Assembly: GCF_017303215.1 (NCBI RefSeq)
Contig: NZ_JAEMWU010000001.1
Location: 868,001-932,000 of the forward strand
DNA length: 64,000 bases
Origin: Microbacterium esteraromaticum
Lineage (GTDB): Bacteria > Actinomycetota > Actinomycetes > Actinomycetales > Microbacteriaceae
Reading direction: 5' to 3'
The notes under the pieces were generated by a model. It made no database searches. It was not told the DNA's origin and was given only the letters and a program-made list of their open reading frames with translations. The translations under genes and the position numbers were made by a program. Positions 60,497 to 64,000 of the stretch are shown piece by piece (position 1 is the stretch's first letter; each line of letters opens with the position of its first letter).

Positions 60497-62406
60497 CCGT
60501 TCCTCCCCAGGTCGGCGCCCGGGTACGCCGTCGAGTCGGCGTACATGTCGTCGATCAGGTGCGGCACGGTCGCCGCGAAGGCGACGCGTTTGAGCTTCTG
60601 CGTCGCGGTGAGCTCGCCGTCCTCATGATCGAGCTCTTTCGTCAGCATCCGGAACTTGCGCACCGACTCCACGCGCGCGAACCGTTCGTTCGCCTCGCGG
60701 ATGATCCCGGCGATCAGCTCGACCACCTCGGGCTTGCTGGAGAGGTCGCGGTAGGTGGTGAACTCGATCTTGCGCCGGGCGGCCCAGTCGGCGACGGTGT
60801 CGTACTCGATGCCGATCAGGGCGGTCAGGTAGGGGCGGCGGTCGCCGATCACCACGGCCTCCTTGACGTACGGCGACGCCTTGAACGAGTTCTCGACCTC
60901 GCTGGGCGAGATGTTCTTGCCGCCGGCGGTGACGATGATGTCCTTGATCCGGTCGACGATCCGCACGTGCGTGCCCTCGACCCATTCGCCGACGTCGCCG
61001 GTGTGCAGCCAGCCGTCCGCATCGACGGTCTCGGCGGTCGCCTCGGGGCGCCCCCAGTACCCGGCGAAGGTGCCCGGATGCCGCGTGAGCACCTCGCCGG
61101 TCGTCTCATCGAGTCGAAGTTCGGTGTGCGGATGCGGCTCGCCGACGGTTCCGACGATCATGCGCCCGGCGAAGTTCGATGTCGCGATCGCGGAGTTCTC
61201 GGTCATGCCGTAGGCCTCGTACAGCGGGATGCCCAGGCCCAGGAAGAACGACAGCACATCGGGGGCGATCGGTGCGGCGCCCGAGATGGCGTGGCGCACG
61301 TGCAGCAGTCCCAGCCGTTTGCGCAGCGGCCGGTAGAGCGGCCAGTAGCCGAGCGCGTACAGCATCCGCGCCCGCGGCGTGAACGTGCCCCCGTGCGCGA
61401 TCCGGTCGGCCGCGATCACCTCGCTCCACCGCCCGCCGATCGCGTACACACCGCGCTTGAGGCGCGTCGCGCCGGTCATCTTGATCGCCACACCCGCCTG
61501 GATCTTCTCCCAGATGCGGGGAACACCGAACAGCACAGTCGGCTGCACCTCGGCCAAGTCCGCCGAGACGGTGTCGATGGACTCGGCGAAGTGCACGACG
61601 GTGTGCGTGCGCAGGTTCGCCCAGGTCGAGATGCCGCGTTCGACGACGTGCGAGAGCGGAAGGTACGACAGCAGCGCGTCGTCGGGGCCGATGCTCGCGC
61701 CGAGCAGGCCGCCGGGCAGAGCGAGGATCGTCGAGGCGAATGACACGTTGCGTGCCGTCAGCATCGCGCCCTTGGGAGGGCCCGTGGTACCGGATGTGTA
61801 GATGAGCGTGGCCAGGTCGTCGGGGGAGCGCGTCGCGTCGATCTCGTCCAGGAGCAGCGGATGCTCGGCGCGGTGGCGCTCGCCGCGGGCGATCACCTCG
61901 TCGACCGAGAGGAGCTTCGGATGCTCGTAGCCGGCCAGCCCGCGGCCGTCGAGCGAGACGATCCACTCCAGGCCCGGGCAGTCGTCGACGGCGCTGAGCG
62001 CCTTGTCGACCTGTTCCTGGTCCTCGGCGACGAGCACGCGTGCACCGCTGTCCTGAAGCAGGTAGGTGACCTCGGCGAGGGGGTTCGTCGGGTACAGGCC
62101 GACGATCGCGGCCCGCAGCGACGCGGCCGCGACGTCGGAGAAGAGCCATTCCGGTCGGTTCTCGGACTGAATGGCCACCCGGTCGCCGGCGCCGACACCG
62201 AGCGCGGCGAAGCCGTACGCCAAACGTTCGACATGCCGTTGGTAGTCGGCCCAGGTGATGTCGCGCCAGACGCCGGTCTGCTTGACCCGCAGCGCCGTGC
62301 GGTCGGGCATCGCTGCGGCCGCTGCGCGGAGCAGGCGCGGCAGGTACGACGTCTCGGACGAGACGTCGGGGCCTCCGTCGACGGTGAGGGGCGCGGGATC
62401 GGTCAT
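60493..62406 (-). CDS. Long-chain acyl-CoA synthetase-like AMP-dependent ligase
   Basis: A 637-residue ANL-family enzyme that activates a carboxylic acid with ATP and CoA. The adenylation loop is YTSGTTGPPKG (203-213), followed by YGMTENSA and WLHTGDVGEW, with the C-terminal KDIIVTAGGKNISPSEVEN. I chose ATG 62406, overlapping the livG stop by four bases; the frame stays open to 63360 inside livG but is antiphase there and not real. It resembles FadD15. Its place inside the Liv operon suggests that the imported substrate is an acid that is activated at once. Confidence 0.9.
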   Translation of the reverse strand: MTDPAPLTVDGGPDVSSETSYLPRLLRAAAAAMPDRTALRVKQTGVWRDITWADYQRHVERLAYGFAALGVGAGDRVAIQSENRPEWLFSDVAAASLRAAIVGLYPTNPLAEVTYLLQDSGARVLVAEDQEQVDKALSAVDDCPGLEWIVSLDGRGLAGYEHPKLLSVDEVIARGERHRAEHPLLLDEIDATRSPDDLATLIYTSGTTGPPKGAMLTARNVSFASTILALPGGLLGASIGPDDALLSYLPLSHVVERGISTWANLRTHTVVHFAESIDTVSADLAEVQPTVLFGVPRIWEKIQAGVAIKMTGATRLKRGVYAIGGRWSEVIAADRIAHGGTFTPRARMLYALGYWPLYRPLRKRLGLLHVRHAISGAAPIAPDVLSFFLGLGIPLYEAYGMTENSAIATSNFAGRMIVGTVGEPHPHTELRLDETTGEVLTRHPGTFAGYWGRPEATAETVDADGWLHTGDVGEWVEGTHVRIVDRIKDIIVTAGGKNISPSEVENSFKASPYVKEAVVIGDRRPYLTALIGIEYDTVADWAARRKIEFTTYRDLSSKPEVVELIAGIIREANERFARVESVRKFRMLTKELDHEDGELTATQKLKRVAFAATVPHLIDDMYADSTAYPGADLGRNG

Positions 62407-63239
62407 CGTGCGTCCTCCCGATCGGATGCTGCGGGTCCGTCGAGCTCGTCGTGAACCTGCTCGGCCATCTCGGCGGTGGCGCCGCCCAGGTAGGCGGCGA
62501 TGACCGCGGGGTCGCGTTGCACCTCGTCCGGCGTGCCCAGGGCGATGCGCTTGCCGAAGTCGATGACCATCACCCGGTCGGCGAGGTCCATCACCAGGCG
62601 CATGTCGTGTTCGACCATGATCATCGAGGTGCCCAGTTCGCTGCGGATGTCGAGGATGAACCGGGCCATGTCCTCGGTCTCTTCGGTGTTCATCCCGGCG
62701 ACGGGTTCGTCGAGCAGCAGCAGGCGCGGCTCCATCGCCAGAGCGCGTCCGAGCTCGACCCGTTTGCGGATGCCGTAGGGCAGGATGCCCACCGGCATGT
62801 TGCGCACGCCGGCCAGGTCGAGGAACTCGATCAGGTCTTCGATGCGTCGGCGTGAGATGAGCTCTTGTCTGCGGGCGCGTCCGAACCAGACCATCGCCTC
62901 GGGCCACGAGTAGCCGGCGCTGATGTGGCGCCCGAGCAGCAGGTTGTCGAGCACGGTCAGGTTGTCGAACAGCTCGACGTTCTGAAAACTCCGGGCGACG
63001 CCGCGGCGCGCGACCTCGTCGGGGGCGCTGCCCAGCAGGGGCTCGCCGTCGAGCAGGATCGACCCGGCCTGCGGGCGGTACACCCCCGAGATGCAGTTGA
63101 ATGTCGAGGTCTTGCCGGCGCCGTTGGGGCCGATCACGGCGAACAGCTCGCCCTCGGCGACATCGAATGAGACGCCGTCGAGCGTGGTCGCGCCGCCGAA
63201 GCGCAGGGTCAGGTCGCGCACATCGAGCAGAGCGGTCAT
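62403..63239 (-). CDS. livG: Branched-chain amino acid-type ABC transporter ATPase LivG
   Basis: A 278-residue ATPase with Walker A GPNGAGKTS (37-45), a divergent signature region LPYGIRKRVELGRAL, and Walker B RLLLLDEPVAGMN. I chose ATG 63239, overlapping the livF stop; an in-frame GTG lies three codons upstream. A 25-residue polar extension at the C-terminus is longer than usual. It pairs with LivF. Confidence 0.92.
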   Translation of the reverse strand: MTALLDVRDLTLRFGGATTLDGVSFDVAEGELFAVIGPNGAGKTSTFNCISGVYRPQAGSILLDGEPLLGSAPDEVARRGVARSFQNVELFDNLTVLDNLLLGRHISAGYSWPEAMVWFGRARRQELISRRRIEDLIEFLDLAGVRNMPVGILPYGIRKRVELGRALAMEPRLLLLDEPVAGMNTEETEDMARFILDIRSELGTSMIMVEHDMRLVMDLADRVMVIDFGKRIALGTPDEVQRDPAVIAAYLGGATAEMAEQVHDELDGPAASDREDAR

Positions 63240-64000
63240 GACAGCCACCGCTTCCGTCGCTTGTAGTGTTTGACGTCTCGCAGGCTGCCCGACGTGGCGC
63301 CGGTGCCGAGGTAGAACTCGCGGATGTCGTCGTCGTCGCGCAACGCCTGGGCGGGGGCATCCATCACGATCTTGCCGTTCTCCATCACGTACCCGTGGTC
63401 GGCGATCGACAGGGCCATCGCGGCGTTCTGCTCGACCAGCAGCACGCCGGTGCCGTCGTCGCGGATCGTGACGATCAGGTCGCGGATCTGCTCGACGATC
63501 TGCGGGGCAAGTCCCAGGCTCGGCTCGTCGAGCAGAATGTAGCGCGGCTCGGCCATCAGCGCCCGACCGATCGCGAGCATCTGCTGCTCACCGCCCGACA
63601 GGTAGCCCGCGCGCTGTCCGCGGCGGTCGCGCAGGATCGGGAACATCGTGTAGATGCGGTCGAGTTTGCCGGCGACGCCGGAGCGGCTGCGCGTGTAGGC
63701 GCCGATGCGCAGGTTCTCTTCGACGGTGAACTCGCCGAAGACCCGGCGCCCCTCCATCACCTGGCTCACCCCGGCGCGCACGACGTCGGGGGCGCGGCGG
63801 GTGTCGATTTCGGCGCCGTCGATCGACACGTGTCCGCGCGAGATCCGGCCGCGGTGCACATCGAGCAGTCCCGTCATGGCCCGCAACAGCGTCGTCTTGC
63901 CGGCGCCGTTCGCGCCGAGCAGGGCGACGATGCCGTCCGCGGGCACGTGCAGGCTCGCGCCCTTGACCACGAGCATCACGTCTTCGTAGACAACCTCGAT
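63236..64000 (-). CDS. livF: Branched-chain amino acid-type ABC transporter ATPase LivF (partial)
   Basis: The reading frame is open to the right edge, where the residues IEVVYEDVMLVVKG precede the Walker A loop GANGAGKTT; the true start therefore lies beyond base 64000 and at least a few residues are missing. Signature YLSGGEQQMLAIGRAL and Walker B RYILLDEPSLGLAP are present. An unusual C-terminal extension, rich in Lys and Arg (DVKHYKRRKRWLS), follows. It is the first gene of the Liv operon inside the window. Confidence 0.92.
   Translation of the reverse strand: MEVVYEDVMLVVKGASLHVPADGIVALLGANGAGKTTLLRAMTGLLDVHRGRISRGHVSIDGAEIDTRRAPDVVRAGVSQVMEGRRVFGEFTVEENLRIGAYTRSRSGVAGKLDRIYTMFPILRDRRGQRAGYLSGGEQQMLAIGRALMAEPRYILLDEPSLGLAPQIVEQIRDLIVTIRDDGTGVLLVEQNAAMALSIADHGYVMENGKIVMDAPAQALRDDDDIREFYLGTGATSGSLRDVKHYKRRKRWLS

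Noticed and set aside
60493..63360. Apparent 955-residue fusion of livG region and acyl-CoA synthetase
   Set aside because: The first 318 codons run out of frame through livG and are Arg/Pro-rich nonsense; the real ligase starts at 62406.

Overview
The window is high-GC DNA from a Gram-positive actinobacterium. Gene order (hpt-ftsH-folE-folP-folB-folK-DUF3180-PH-PH, then lysS), many GTG starts, TANNNT -10 boxes and apparent leaderless genes point to the family Microbacteriaceae, most likely Microbacterium or a close relative. The taxonomic call is inference from gene content. No insertion sequence, prophage, CRISPR array or rRNA was seen, and no gap between genes exceeds 300 bases.

Left part (1-18.7 kb), housekeeping core. 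The 3' end of hpt is followed by ftsH, a tightly overlapping folate set (folE, folP, folB, folK), a DUF3180 membrane protein, two bacterial PH-domain membrane proteins and a Rossmann/DUF2520 protein. Next come a DUF2207 membrane protein, lysS, a DUF4192 protein, a small membrane protein, a cardiolipin synthase, a lipoprotein, a diacylglycerol-kinase-like lipid kinase, serS, a Cof-type HAD phosphatase and tRNA-Ser(TGA).

Middle part (18.7-44.1 kb), carbohydrate and organophosphorus uptake. First is a divergent locus: an oligopeptide-type ABC transporter, a GH35 beta-galactosidase and a Cys-type sulfatase on the minus strand, and a second Cys-type sulfatase on the plus strand. It reads as import and intracellular breakdown of sulfated galactosides. 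An LCP cell-wall ligase and a hypothetical protein follow. Then comes a HAD phosphatase with a PhnDCEE-type ABC transporter and an RpiR regulator. A complete L-rhamnose operon (rhaM, rhaI, MFS transporter, bifunctional rhaD aldolase/dehydrogenase, rhaB) is divergent from a LacI regulator, with a LacI-type operator over the promoter. tRNA-Ser(GCT) ends this part.

Right part (44.2-64 kb). A small membrane protein is followed by a protein that joins a rhomboid-like membrane domain to a DUF2156 aminoacyl-lipid transferase domain. Next is an unusual six-gene unit: binding protein, ATPase, fused double permease, PP2C-like phosphatase, EEP-family phosphodiesterase and LacI regulator, controlled by two perfect CGGGAACGTTCCCG palindromes. 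It is the best candidate here for an undescribed system and may scavenge a phosphorylated organic compound. A K+ channel, an amidohydrolase, a VOC protein and a branched-chain-type (Liv) ABC operon with an embedded acyl-CoA synthetase fill the rest, and livF runs off the right edge.
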